A stretch of DNA of 64,000 nt from Mariniphaga sp041684965 (GCA_041684965.1 JAWLGR010000011.1:1-64000), one strand, 5' to 3'; positions 1 through 8,495 are shown, numbered from the stretch's first letter. Made by a program: numbers and translations. The notes: generated by a model not told the origin, from the sequence alone.

Positions 1-224
1 GTTAAAGATTAAAAAGGCAGTTCTGTTTAAAAGCTTAAAACAGCTATATTTAATCCGGAAACTAAAGGTAGAAACTAGTTTTTAGACAGACTGCCGTTGT
101 AGGGCATTTTAACGAACCACTATCGTATATAATAAGCTCAAATCGTATCATTATTATCGGGTATTTATCGGATAAAAACGAATCATATCGTATCGATATT
201 GAACAGAAATTGATACATTTGAAT
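1..224. other. left-edge non-coding stretch
   Basis: I see no coding sequence here. From about 120 to 200 the DNA is rich in ATCG/CGAT steps, with CG dinucleotides roughly every 10-11 bases near 158, 169, 179 and 189. This vaguely recalls the phased repeats at 1858-1935 and 60369-60446, but it is too degenerate to call a copy. Confidence 0.3.
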
Positions 225-386
225 ATGGAAAATAAGGTACATACATTTTCACTGACTCTGGACTGGGAACTTATCCGTTTAATTAGTCAGATTGATAGAT
301 TTGATGCTTCTTGGATGATTATTCCGGACAAATTGTACCACCTATTTCAGGATGAACTTGTTTTACAAAAATGCATATTTTATTAA
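225..386 (+). pseudogene. possible N-terminal remnant of a Fic-family protein
   Basis: A 53-codon ATG-to-TAA frame. Its residues 13-30 (WELIRLISQIDRFDASW) resemble the helix just before the conserved core of Bacteroidota Fic-domain AMP-transferases, as I remember that family. The similarity stops after the tryptophan, and the remaining 20 residues look unrelated. No Fic catalytic motif (HPFxxGNGR) follows in any nearby frame. I read it as gene debris beside the istB remnant. It could equally be a chance frame, because the assignment rests on one short motif. Confidence 0.35.
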
Positions 387-453
387 TTGATATTTTATTT
401 TGCTTAAAATATATTTTGACATGATGTCATGCTTTCGCAGTGATTTTATTTCT

Positions 454-516
454 CCGAGGAGCAGTTGAGTACGGAAGGAGGGCTTAGCGCGACTGGAGTT
501 CTCAACTGCTCCTCGG
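454..516. repeat. 16-bp perfect inverted repeat, long hairpin
   Basis: CCGAGGAGCAGTTGAG at 454-469 is the exact reverse complement of 501-516, with a 31-base loop. The right arm is followed on the plus strand by GCCTTTGTTTTTTC, so a plus-strand transcript would end like an intrinsic terminator. On the minus strand the last codons and stop of the istB remnant lie inside the right arm. It may be the terminator of a lost gene or a structural end of the old insertion element. Confidence 0.6.
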
Positions 517-834
517 GCCTTTGTTTTTTCTTAATGGCTCGCCTTTCAGGTCTATACTGTGAACATTACCGGCAAGTCTATCCATGATGGCATCTTCCAG
601 GGTAGGTTCTGCTATGAACTCATACCATTTGGCAATCGGAAGTTGAGAAGTAATAAATACTGATTTTTTACCGTACCTATCCTCCAGTATTTGAAGAATG
701 GCCAACCGGGTAATCGCATCAAAAAGATGCAACCCAAAATCATCCAGTATCAGCACGTGTGTTTTTTTGAAGAAGAAAAGAAAAATAAAGAAGAGCTGCC
801 GAAAAAAATAATGTTGAACGCACCACACCAGCAA
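502..834 (-). pseudogene. istB: 5'-truncated IS21-family helper ATPase (IstB) remnant
   Basis: IstB is the AAA+ ATPase that assists the IS21-family transposase IstA. The frame from about 768 down to 502 reads as the C-terminal third of IstB: a Walker B-like strand (VLILDDFGL), the segment LEDRYGKKSVFITSQLP, the KWYEFIAEPTLEDAIMDRL block and the IDLKGEPLRK ending. The Walker A P-loop and roughly the first 60 percent of the family's usual 240-250 residues are missing. The first 22 residues of the open frame (834-769) are phenylalanine-rich and unrelated, so 834 is not a genuine start. No istA is present. It is a dead fragment of an insertion sequence. Confidence 0.8.
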
Positions 835-841
835 CTTTAAT

Positions 842-849
842 TATTTTTG
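842..849 (+). promoter_or_regulatory. putative -7 box (TATTTTTG)
   Basis: This is a perfect match to the Bacteroidota TAnnTTTG element, 60 bp before the start codon at 909. No convincing -33 TTTG is seen at the usual distance. Called by eye. Confidence 0.35.
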
Positions 850-876
850 CCTGACGTGTTATAACCATGTTAGGCA
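848..876. promoter_or_regulatory. inverted repeat at the predicted transcription start
   Basis: Arms of 11 bases (848-858 and 866-876) match at 9 of 11 positions around the loop TTATAAC. As RNA the two mismatches become G-U pairs, so all 11 positions could pair. The repeat begins inside the putative -7 box and covers the expected start of transcription of the gene at 909. That position suits a repressor operator or a leader hairpin. Confidence 0.4.
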
Positions 877-908
877 TTTATTATATTAGGTGCTTCAATT
901 GATATGAT

Positions 909-1349
909 ATGAGCAAAAAATCAGTCTTAGCCGATGACCAATTTTCCCGTTTTAACTGTGCCCAAACCGTATTCAGCCTATTTGCCAGAGAGGTGGGCCT
1001 TGACCAAACCACTGCATTAAAAATAGCCAGCACCTTTGGCGGTGGCATGGCCTGCGGAGCTACTTGCGGGGCGGTAACCGGAGCCCTCATGGTCATCGGT
1101 ATGAAACACGGACACAGTTCCTCTGACCCCACTGCCAAAACAAAAACCAAAATGTTGGTGAGAAAATTCAACGAACGCTTTAAAGACCTGCATGGAGCTC
1201 TAACCTGTAAAGAACTTTTAGGCTACGACACCTCCACTCCCGAGGGTGCTGATGCCGCCCATGCAGCAGGTGTTATTGATACCAATTGTCCCGAGTACAT
1301 TAAAAGTGCATGCGATATACTGGAAGAGGAGTTTATAAGTAATTGGTAA
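909..1349 (+). CDS. C_GCAxxG_C_C family putative redox protein
   Basis: A 146-residue soluble protein of the C_GCAxxG_C_C family (Pfam PF09719). The family is named for its cysteine pattern and is thought to be redox-active, but it has no assigned reaction. Cysteines are visible at positions 17, 49, 53, 100, 127 and 135. Residues 43-64 (FGGGMACGATCGAVTGALMVIG) form the signature glycine/cysteine block, followed by the usual LTCKELLGYD. The protein is full length and has no signal peptide, so it should be cytoplasmic. It stands alone, preceded by a -7 box and an inverted repeat. The first ATG after the promoter is used. Confidence 0.85.
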   Translation: MSKKSVLADDQFSRFNCAQTVFSLFAREVGLDQTTALKIASTFGGGMACGATCGAVTGALMVIGMKHGHSSSDPTAKTKTKMLVRKFNERFKDLHGALTCKELLGYDTSTPEGADAAHAAGVIDTNCPEYIKSACDILEEEFISNW

Positions 1350-1992
1350 TACTTAATATTCTAATTATCTAATAAGTTTGTGAAGGTAAAAGGAGTATAA
1401 AAAACAACGTCACCCCCTATAACATGCAAACCTGTTTTCCTTCCTGGGAAATATTATTATATTGCTGCCGGGACAATGAAGCGATCTAAAAGGAGTTTGC
1501 CTAAGTATTAAGTTTCATTTGTGATAAAGATCGCCAAACGGAAAATGATTTCCATCTTTAATTTTATCTCGATTCCGTATCGTTTGAAATGCGATGGATA
1601 ACGGGCTAAAATTAGAGTGGTTTTATCTTGTCTATCAATTCTTTCCGGTTCGGAAAGCATTTTAACTTTGATAGTGTGTTTCCCCTTTCGGTGGCGTTTT
1701 CAGTTTCACTTGTATTTTTAAAGTAACTGGAATGCATTTCATTGTACCGATATGCGGGAAAGACTTCCTACTCCTAATCACCATTCATTCCTCAGAATAC
1801 CCTGTGTAATTCCCGCATGACATCCAGACCGCTGAAGGTTCCTGAAACAAAAATTATATTTTAATTCGATATTTATTCGTAGTTTATTCGATGTTTCTTC
1901 GTATTAAATTCGCGATTTTACGAATTTAATACGAATTTGATTCGATTTAAATTCGAAATTGAATAAGAGAAACAAAGTTAGAAGTTGTTAGC
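1350..1992. other. 640-bp gap between convergent genes
   Basis: No coding frame, RNA gene or clear terminator is recognised from 1350 to about 1850. The right part holds the phased AT-rich repeat at 1858-1935, with further TTCGA/TCGAA-rich sequence to about 1970. Both flanking genes end here (plus-strand gene at 1349, minus-strand gene at 1993). Confidence 0.5.
1858..1935 (-). repeat. dispersed 78-bp repeat, copy 1 (11-bp phased, with hairpin)
   Basis: Read on the minus strand, this 78-base segment aligns without gaps over its length with 60369-60446. It begins with the shared TTCGTATTAAATTCG and ends with CGAATAA units every 11 bases (plus-strand CG steps at 1867, 1878, 1889, 1900). In this copy the first part is a perfect 15-bp inverted repeat (1898-1912 with 1921-1935, 8-base loop). 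The orientation is opposite to copy 2. Both copies lie between convergent genes. The function is unknown. It looks like a REP/MITE-like element or a 3'-end structure. Confidence 0.65.
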
Positions 1993-3615
1993 TTACTGGG
2001 AGAGCTTGTTTAGTTTTTCAATTTTATTTTTAAGAATATCCAAAGTAACCGGTTGGAAATCGAGTACCGTTTCCTCCTTATCTGTTATTACCGTTTCTTT
2101 GACTGCCAAAAAAATTTTATCGTCAGAAACTTTGAATGCTACAATAGTAATCTCTTCCCCCAATGGAACATTGCAGAATAGTGCCCTGTTGGATTCAACC
2201 GTTCCACGCATAATTGTTTTAAATCTGTGAAAAATAATATTAACAATGCTTGTTTGTGTTTCATTCATCAGAACTGAGAAACTGGTGGTAGAAGCCTTGT
2301 TTCGGAGAAACCTGTCGCAGTTAATCCATCCTAAACGGGCAGCATTTAAAACATACCGGTTTACATCAGAAACAGTGGTTTCCTGAAAATTGTCATCTAT
2401 AACTTTACTTTCAAATTCTTCATTTGTCAATTCCGGATTCTTAAGTAAGAAAGGGATGGGAATGGTATATGAAACATTGACCGGTTTGCCTCTTTGTCTT
2501 CCGGGCTTCCAGGCCGGAAGGCTGCGCACAATTCTAATGGCTTCCCTGTCGAGAGAAGGATGGATGCTGCGGGCAATTTGCGGATTGATAACACGGCCTG
2601 CAGTATCTACAATGAACGAGACATACACCCTCCCCTGGAACCCGTTTTTGGCAGCATCGGCTGGGTATTTCAGATTTTTTGCAATGTGTTGCCGCAGCGC
2701 CAGTTCTCCACCGGGGAATTCAGGCATATCTTCAACAATGAAAAAAACATTTCTATCTTCTTCCTGAGGGAGTGTTGTGGAAGGTTCCCAGTCAATTTTA
2801 TCTTCACTCCATTCTCCGTAAAACAATTCCATGCCATCTTTCTTATCAGACCAGGGGAATCCAATTTCAAGTACCTCTTCTTGTTTCAGAATGCAGTTTC
2901 CGCCATCAGCTGTTGCCGCAATGTGAATCATTCCCCCGGTTTCAAGCAGTTCATTGCCGGAGGTGGTTGATAATCCTGAAAGAATGATATCATCTATTTT
3001 GTAATATTCTTTAACTTCCAGTTGTAAATTCCCTGTTATTGTTTCTCCTGTTTTTTCCAATACAATTGAATTTGCTTTTATAGAAATCGATGTACCTTCT
3101 TCACAGATAATGGTTGTATCTCTGTTTTGCCTAAAGGAATATATCTGAGGTTTTTTCTCGAAGTGCCTGAAAATATTTGTGGCCGATTTAATTGTGTCTA
3201 TAGAAACAGGGGCCGGAGTTGGCTTCCTGGTGATTACTTGTGCATTATTTTCAGGGTGATCTGCCGGCAATACTTTTCCATTATCGATGGAGCCTGTCGG
3301 CAATTCTTTTATCGAATCGATGAAGGCAGGTTGATTTTCATTTTCCCATACCATATTTTGAATTGAATTGTTTTCTTTTGGATGATCGTTACCGAACCAT
3401 AGCAGCAATCCTGCAACAACACTTATAACAATGGTGCCAACAATAAAAATAGTATAATGATTTTGAATAAAATTTTTGCCTGCACTTCCTGGTTTCACAG
3501 CTGGAAGTTTATGCAATAACAGGGTTACCTGTTCTTCGTTTATAATTGGTGGCTGTTCAATTATTTTATTGAATAATTGCTCCAGTTCGATATGTGTTAT
3601 TTCACGCTTTTTCAT
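1993..3615 (-). CDS. membrane-anchored protein with TonB C-terminal domain, partner of ECF sigma factor
   Basis: 540 residues. Residues 1-50 are cytoplasmic and sit where an anti-sigma domain would be. One transmembrane helix spans about 54-73. A periplasmic domain common in Bacteroidota anti-sigma-like proteins (SIKANSIVL...GLSTTSGNELLETGGM) covers about 165-280. A TonB C-terminal domain follows at about 300-390 (MPEFPGGELALRQHI, then GRVYVSFIVDTAGRV), and a further unrecognised domain runs to the end. Its start overlaps the sigma gene by four bases (ATGA), so the two are translationally coupled. The likely role is membrane-bound control of the sigma factor linked to an envelope signal. An energy-transducing role through the TonB domain is possible but not shown. 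Confidence 0.75.
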   Translation of the reverse strand: MKKREITHIELEQLFNKIIEQPPIINEEQVTLLLHKLPAVKPGSAGKNFIQNHYTIFIVGTIVISVVAGLLLWFGNDHPKENNSIQNMVWENENQPAFIDSIKELPTGSIDNGKVLPADHPENNAQVITRKPTPAPVSIDTIKSATNIFRHFEKKPQIYSFRQNRDTTIICEEGTSISIKANSIVLEKTGETITGNLQLEVKEYYKIDDIILSGLSTTSGNELLETGGMIHIAATADGGNCILKQEEVLEIGFPWSDKKDGMELFYGEWSEDKIDWEPSTTLPQEEDRNVFFIVEDMPEFPGGELALRQHIAKNLKYPADAAKNGFQGRVYVSFIVDTAGRVINPQIARSIHPSLDREAIRIVRSLPAWKPGRQRGKPVNVSYTIPIPFLLKNPELTNEEFESKVIDDNFQETTVSDVNRYVLNAARLGWINCDRFLRNKASTTSFSVLMNETQTSIVNIIFHRFKTIMRGTVESNRALFCNVPLGEEITIVAFKVSDDKIFLAVKETVITDKEETVLDFQPVTLDILKNKIEKLNKLSQ

Positions 3616-4169
3616 TCTGTAATTTTTTTATTATTATGAGCGGAAATAGTGTATCTCAATTGCGATTCTTTATCGGAAAGTAATTTCCTTAGTTTCTCCC
3701 GTCCACGTAACAAACGGTTTTTTACTGCTGCTTCCGTTATGTTCATTTTTTGGGCGATTTCACTTAGCGGGAAGCCCATCAAATGGAACATAAGTATTAC
3801 CTCGCGTTGTGCGGTATTAAGTCGGGCAATTGATTTGTGAATCAGTTCAACATCATATTGTTCCTCAATGGAATCGGAGTTAATTTGAATATTGGCAGGT
3901 TTTATGTCCGATTGGGTTCCAAAAAATTTCCATCTGCGTTTTTGTTTTAAATAACTGTTTCTGGCAATGCTGAAAAGATAATACGGAAATGACTCCCTGT
4001 CACGAATCGAATCAAAGTTTTCGAAAGCTGCCGCAAGTGTATCCTGTATCAGATCCTGTGCCTTTTCCTCGTTTCCGGTCACCACCCTGCAGTAGGCCGA
4101 GAGCCGATGCTGTAGAGGTTTGTACAACTGCATGAATTCCGAAATTTTAGGACTGTTTGTATCCGACAT
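3612..4169 (-). CDS. ECF-type RNA polymerase sigma factor
   Basis: A 185-residue sigma-70-family factor of the extracytoplasmic-function type. Region 2 is seen at about 35-80 (DLIQDTLAAAFENFDSIRDRESFPYYLFSIARNSYLKQKRR) and the region 4 helix-turn-helix at about 112-165 (REVILMFHLMGFPLSEIAQKMNITEAAVKNRL). It directs RNA polymerase to a small regulon, typically including its own operon. The start at 4169 is preceded by AAGGAA a few bases upstream. The four-base overlap with the membrane protein downstream identifies that protein as its likely regulator. The target genes cannot be read from this window. Confidence 0.9.
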   Translation of the reverse strand: MSDTNSPKISEFMQLYKPLQHRLSAYCRVVTGNEEKAQDLIQDTLAAAFENFDSIRDRESFPYYLFSIARNSYLKQKRRWKFFGTQSDIKPANIQINSDSIEEQYDVELIHKSIARLNTAQREVILMFHLMGFPLSEIAQKMNITEAAVKNRLLRGREKLRKLLSDKESQLRYTISAHNNKKITE

Positions 4170-4537
4170 ATTTCCTTGTTTCTATAAAAGTACCTTAAGT
4201 AGCAAAAAAGTATCGAGAAAAATAAAATATATAATCTGAAATCTTTGCGGATAGTGTTTATCCAACAAAGAAATACGGATAGGTGGAATAATGTACTTAG
4301 AACCATTTTTTATTTTGCGGTATACAATCTACTTTCCATGAAATCATTTAAAGACTTATAGTTCGAAAGTAAAGCAATGAGGGCTGAATATTTCGGCAGG
4401 CGGGGTAAGGGGAGTGGCTTCCGGCTGCCTTTCCGGGCAAGGTGCATACGGATCTGATGGCCAATAAGATGATTTTACTATTTCATAGCTTCACAATTTC
4501 ACAATTTCCTCTATTTTTGAATCAAAAATCGGAACTT
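4170..4537. other. divergent intergenic region before serA
   Basis: This holds the upstream region of the sigma factor (minus) and of serA (plus). Only the serA -7 box at 4512-4519 is recognised. A weaker TACTTTCG on the minus strand (4364-4371) is a distant candidate for the sigma operon. The GTG at 4442 opens the serA frame but is upstream of the promoter, so it is not used. Confidence 0.4.
4512..4519 (+). promoter_or_regulatory. putative serA -7 box (TATTTTTG)
   Basis: An exact TAnnTTTG match, 18 bp before the ATG at 4538. Transcription would start inside the longer open frame, which supports the shorter start for serA. Confidence 0.5.
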
Positions 4538-5770
4538 ATGGCCAGAAAACTTTCGCTCGACAAGAAATACATTAAGGTTTTATTGCTGGAAGGTATTCAT
4601 GAATCGTCAGTCGGCAGTTTTAATTCTGCCGGCTATACCAATGTGGAGTATCTAAAAACTGCGTTCGAAGGCAATGATCTGGAGCAGAAGCTCAAGGATG
4701 TTCATATTGTGGGTATCCGATCACGGACACAGCTGACATCGCAGGTATTAAGGAAGGCCCGCAAGCTGTTTGCCATAGGATGTTTCAGCATTGGTACCAA
4801 TCAGGTTGATTTGCAGTGGGCAAAGGAATTGGGGATCCCCGTTTTTAATGCACCTTTTTCAAATACCCGTTCTGTTGCTGAACTGGTGATAGCTGAAATT
4901 ATTATGCTTATGCGGGAGGTGCCATCAAGAAATGCAGCGGCACACCGGGGACATTGGTTGAAAGCGGTAGGCAATTCCTGCGAGGTAAGAGGGAAGAATC
5001 TGGGTATTGTTGGTTATGGACATATTGGCTCTCAGGTTTCCATCCTGGCCGAAGCAATAGGTATGAATGTGCTGTATTTTGATGTAGAGAAGAAGCTCAG
5101 TCTGGGGAAGGCCTTTGTGTGCGAGTCGCTGAACGATTTGCTGGAGCGGTCGGACGTGGTAACCCTGCATGTACCCGAGACATTGGAGACCCGTAATATG
5201 ATTTCAGAAGAGCAGCTTTCAGTAATGAGGAAAGGGGCTTTGCTTATTAATGCCTCACGAGGTTCGGTGGTCGACTACCAGGCATTGTCGAAGTACCTGG
5301 AAAACGGTTACCTGGCTGGTGCTGCCGCCGATGTTTTTCCTGAAGAACCGGCTTCCAATCATGAAAAGTTCACTTCACCCCTGCAGCAGTTCGATAACGT
5401 GATACTGACTCCGCATATTGGCGGCAGCACACTGGAAGCTCAGGAGAATATCGGGCTGGAGGTGGCCGAAAAGCTCATCCGTTACAGCGACAACGGCTCC
5501 ACGTTAGGCGCGGTTAACTTTCCGCAGGTATCCATTCAGCCCAACCGTGATAAACAGCGTTTCCTGCACATTCATAAAAACATGCCCGGTCTGCTGAAAG
5601 ATATCAATCATGTATTTACCAGCAAGAGCATTAACATTGCGGCACAATACCTGCAAACCGATCCGGAAATTGGTTATGTAATAATCGATGCCGAAACCAA
5701 TAACTGCGATAAGCTGTTGAAGGAATTGAAAGACATTCCTCATTCTATCCGTGCGAGAATGTTGTATTGA
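4538..5770 (+). CDS. serA: D-3-phosphoglycerate dehydrogenase
   Basis: It oxidises 3-phosphoglycerate with NAD to 3-phosphohydroxypyruvate, the first step of serine synthesis, in the cytoplasm. The product is 410 residues, the same length as E. coli SerA, and similar throughout. The NAD fold has GIVGYGHIGSQV, followed by catalytic-region NASRGSVVD and LTPHIGGST. An ACT domain (about 335-410) ends in RARMLY, which in E. coli binds serine for feedback inhibition. The start was moved from the upstream GTG (4442) to the ATG at 4538 because E. coli SerA begins at the matching point and a -7 box lies between the two. The gene is monocistronic. Confidence 0.95.
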   Translation: MARKLSLDKKYIKVLLLEGIHESSVGSFNSAGYTNVEYLKTAFEGNDLEQKLKDVHIVGIRSRTQLTSQVLRKARKLFAIGCFSIGTNQVDLQWAKELGIPVFNAPFSNTRSVAELVIAEIIMLMREVPSRNAAAHRGHWLKAVGNSCEVRGKNLGIVGYGHIGSQVSILAEAIGMNVLYFDVEKKLSLGKAFVCESLNDLLERSDVVTLHVPETLETRNMISEEQLSVMRKGALLINASRGSVVDYQALSKYLENGYLAGAAADVFPEEPASNHEKFTSPLQQFDNVILTPHIGGSTLEAQENIGLEVAEKLIRYSDNGSTLGAVNFPQVSIQPNRDKQRFLHIHKNMPGLLKDINHVFTSKSINIAAQYLQTDPEIGYVIIDAETNNCDKLLKELKDIPHSIRARMLY

Positions 5771-5944
5771 ACAGACTTAAAAGCGAAAGGTGGCTTTCAA
5801 TAAAATTCTTTCCCTGTTGTTCCATGCCGATAAGCTGAAACAAAATGAGAGATGTTGTTCAAAGGAAGTTAAGAATAATAACGCTATTCAATTTAATTGG
5901 AAATGAATTTGTAAAACCCTTACATGGTTATTTCTGCTGATTAA

Positions 5945-7546
5945 TTAAGCCATCAGGCTTTTTTTAAACCCGGGTGCTTTCCTGTGCCTGGTTGCCTGTT
6001 CAAACCCATAGGCAATTTTCAGTAAAACCGGTTCACTCCATGCCCTTCCAAATATAGATATCCCTATTGGCAATCCATGAATAAAGCCCATAGGGAGAGT
6101 AACGGCCGGATAGCCCGAAATGGCAGCTGGTGATGCACTTCCACCTCCTGAATTATCACCGTTTACCCAGTCGATGTTCCATGCCGGTCCGTTGGTTGGA
6201 GCAATAATGGCATCAAGCCGATGTTTTTCCATAACAGCATCAATACCAAGTTTCCCGGAAAATAATCGCATATCATGTCTTGCCTGTATGTATTCTCCAC
6301 TTGTTAAATCCCCTTTTTCCCTGGCCATCTCTAATATTTCCTGCCCGAACCAGGGCATTTCCTTATCAGCATGCTGATTATTAAAAACTATCAGTTCTTC
6401 CAGATTTTTGACAGAAGCATTATGTTCTGCCAGGTAGCTGTTCAACCCTGCTTTAAATTCATAAAGCAGTACCTCCCATGAAGGGCCTCCCCATTTTCCC
6501 CTGTGCTCAAAAATTATCTCTTCTGTTATTTCAACACCTTTTGATTTAAAGACTTCTTGTGCCTGATTTAAAAGCGGTACAACATTTCTGTGAAAACCTC
6601 TGAGTTCAGACATGACACCAATTCGCATACCCTTCAAATCATCATCGAGAAACTGCGTGTAGTCGTTGAAGGTTTTTCCTTTTTCGAGGTAGGTGTCCGC
6701 GTCGTTGCTGTCGAATGCAGCAAGAGCTCCTAACAGGATTGCTGCGTCGGTAACCGTACGGGCCATTGGTCCGGCAGTATCCTGACTTTGGGCAATAGGA
6801 ATGATGCCGCTGCGGCTCCATAATCCTACTGTGGGCTTGATGCCAACAACCCCGTTTATTCCGGAAGGGCAGACAATGGAACCATTGGTTTCAGTTCCTA
6901 TTGCAAGCGTACATAAATTTGCAGATACGGCTACCCCTGATCCGGAACTTGAGCCACATGGGTTCCGGTCGAGAAAATAGGGATTACGGGTTTGACCGCC
7001 GCGTCCGCTCCATCCGCTGGAAGAATTGCGTGACCGGAAATTAGCCCATTCGCTGAGGTTGGTTTTCCCAAGCAGTACAGCCCCGGCTTCACGAAGCTTC
7101 CCAACAATATAAGCATCTTTAGCAGCGATGTTGCTGTCAAGTGCCAGTGAACCGGCAGTGGTTTTCATTCTGTCGCCGGAGTCGATGTTATCTTTTATCA
7201 TCACCGGAATCCCGTGCAGAGGTCCCCGGATTTTGCCGTTGCTTCGCTCCCTGTCGAGTTGAGCTGCAATTTGCAAAGCATCGGGATTCACTTCAATGAC
7301 TGCATTCAGGAACGGGTCAATCTGCTCAATCCGGTTCAGGTACTTTTGGCAAATATCCTGTGAGCTTAATTCACCAGATGACATTTTTTGCTGAAGTACA
7401 TCTACAGTGGCTTCATTAAGGTCGAAATCAGCACTATCAGTAATCTCAATGCGTTTATCTGCAGAGGCATGACAACCCTGCAATCCTGCAACTGCCAATC
7501 CTGAACCGGAAAGTGCAGTTGCTTTAAAAAATGTACGGCGTTTCAT
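5945..7546 (-). CDS. exported amidase-signature hydrolase
   Basis: 533 residues from the chosen start. The N-terminus has an RR motif (MKRRTFFKATALSGSG) and a lipobox-like LQGC at 22-25, so it is probably a Tat-exported lipoprotein. The amidase-signature triad is visible: Lys118 in VMIKDN, the cis-serine in GSSSGSG near 199, and nucleophile Ser223 in TNGSIVCPSG. Such enzymes hydrolyse amides. GatA is a cytoplasmic relative, but this one is exported and has no gatB/gatC nearby, so it is not the tRNA amidotransferase. The substrate is unknown. An upstream ATG at 7588 would add 14 residues before the signal and is less likely. Confidence 0.85.
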   Translation of the reverse strand: MKRRTFFKATALSGSGLAVAGLQGCHASADKRIEITDSADFDLNEATVDVLQQKMSSGELSSQDICQKYLNRIEQIDPFLNAVIEVNPDALQIAAQLDRERSNGKIRGPLHGIPVMIKDNIDSGDRMKTTAGSLALDSNIAAKDAYIVGKLREAGAVLLGKTNLSEWANFRSRNSSSGWSGRGGQTRNPYFLDRNPCGSSSGSGVAVSANLCTLAIGTETNGSIVCPSGINGVVGIKPTVGLWSRSGIIPIAQSQDTAGPMARTVTDAAILLGALAAFDSNDADTYLEKGKTFNDYTQFLDDDLKGMRIGVMSELRGFHRNVVPLLNQAQEVFKSKGVEITEEIIFEHRGKWGGPSWEVLLYEFKAGLNSYLAEHNASVKNLEELIVFNNQHADKEMPWFGQEILEMAREKGDLTSGEYIQARHDMRLFSGKLGIDAVMEKHRLDAIIAPTNGPAWNIDWVNGDNSGGGSASPAAISGYPAVTLPMGFIHGLPIGISIFGRAWSEPVLLKIAYGFEQATRHRKAPGFKKSLMA

Positions 7547-7561
7547 TGCAAACGATTTTTG

Positions 7562-7569
7562 TAACTTTG
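7562..7569 (+). promoter_or_regulatory. putative -7 box (TAACTTTG) for the ion channel gene
   Basis: A perfect TAnnTTTG match 23 bp before the start codon at 7593. It lies within the upstream extension of the divergent amidase frame, which argues mildly for the shorter amidase start. Confidence 0.5.
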
Positions 7570-7592
7570 AAGATAGAATAATTTTCATTTAG

Positions 7593-8396
7593 ATGACTAA
7601 ATTAAAAGAAAAGCTTTACGAAATCATATTCGAAGCCGATACACCTGCCGGTAAACTTTTTGATGTTGTGTTGCTTATAATCATCCTGTTAAGCGTTGTG
7701 CTTGTCATGTTGGAAAGCATTTCCGGAGTGCGCAAGGATTATCATGAAATCCTAGTGCTTTCCGAATGGATCATTACAGGCATTTTTACAATTGAATACA
7801 TATTACGAATAATCATCGTAAAGAAACCGTGGAGGTATATTTTCAGCTTTTATGGGATTATTGATTTTCTGGCAGTTATTCCAACTTATCTGGGCTTGAT
7901 TATAATAGGCTATCAGAGCCTTCTTGTTATAAGGATTCTGCGGTTACTAAGGGTTTTCCGGATACTGAAGCTGACACGTTATTCGATGGCTGGAAGAATT
8001 TTAGTAAGAGCCATCTGGGCCACCCGTGCAAAAATAAGTGTATTCCTTTTTTCTGTGGTTTTACTGGTAACCATTGTCGGAACTCTTATGTACCTCATTG
8101 AAGGGGAAAAAAGCGGATTCAACAGCATACCTCAAAGTGTCTACTGGGGTATCGTTACTCTTACAACAGTCGGTTATGGTGACATCAGCCCTGTAACTCC
8201 CCTGGGCCAGTTTTTGGCCAGCATTGTAATGATTCTTGGTTATGCAATTATTGCTGTACCTACGGGTATTGTTACAGCTGAAATGATAAAACCTACTGAA
8301 AAACAAAATACACAGGTTTGTCCTCATTGCCTGCATGACGAGCACGATAACGATGCAACTTTTTGCAAGAAATGTGGTACGGTTTTAAATCCCTGA
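7593..8396 (+). CDS. voltage-gated potassium channel family protein with C-terminal zinc ribbon
   Basis: A 267-residue six-helix ion channel. The S4-like segment IRILRLLRVFRILKLTR (about 112-128) carries regularly spaced arginines, and the pore loop holds the potassium selectivity filter TLTTVGYGD. After the last helix comes a short tail with two CxxC pairs (CPHC and CKKC, about 243-263) that form a zinc ribbon. It should pass potassium across the inner membrane. The tail takes the place of the RCK domain of E. coli Kch and may sense metal or redox state (inference). The gene is divergent from the amidase and has its own -7 box. Confidence 0.88.
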   Translation: MTKLKEKLYEIIFEADTPAGKLFDVVLLIIILLSVVLVMLESISGVRKDYHEILVLSEWIITGIFTIEYILRIIIVKKPWRYIFSFYGIIDFLAVIPTYLGLIIIGYQSLLVIRILRLLRVFRILKLTRYSMAGRILVRAIWATRAKISVFLFSVVLLVTIVGTLMYLIEGEKSGFNSIPQSVYWGIVTLTTVGYGDISPVTPLGQFLASIVMILGYAIIAVPTGIVTAEMIKPTEKQNTQVCPHCLHDEHDNDATFCKKCGTVLNP

Positions 8397-8438
8397 AAAA
8401 ACTTTTTAAAAAGTAGCATTTTAATAAAAGAATACTAA

Positions 8439-8446
8439 TAATTTTG
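8439..8446 (+). promoter_or_regulatory. putative -7 box (TAATTTTG)
   Basis: A perfect TAnnTTTG match 50 bp before the lipoprotein start at 8496 and 43 bp after the channel gene stop. It suggests separate transcription of the lipoprotein. Confidence 0.4.
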
Positions 8447-8495
8447 CATCAATATTACCTTTTATATCATTATCAATTTAACAGAATCAAACAGT

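Noticed and set aside
848..876. Possible integron attC-like site (GTTAGGC and GCCTGAC ends)
   Set aside because: It is too short, lacks the inner paired sites and bulged bases of attC, and no integrase or gene cassette array is near.
2494..2970. Plus-strand frame of 158 codons within the TonB-domain gene
   Set aside because: It is antisense to a convincing coding region with a recognised domain and no homology of its own.
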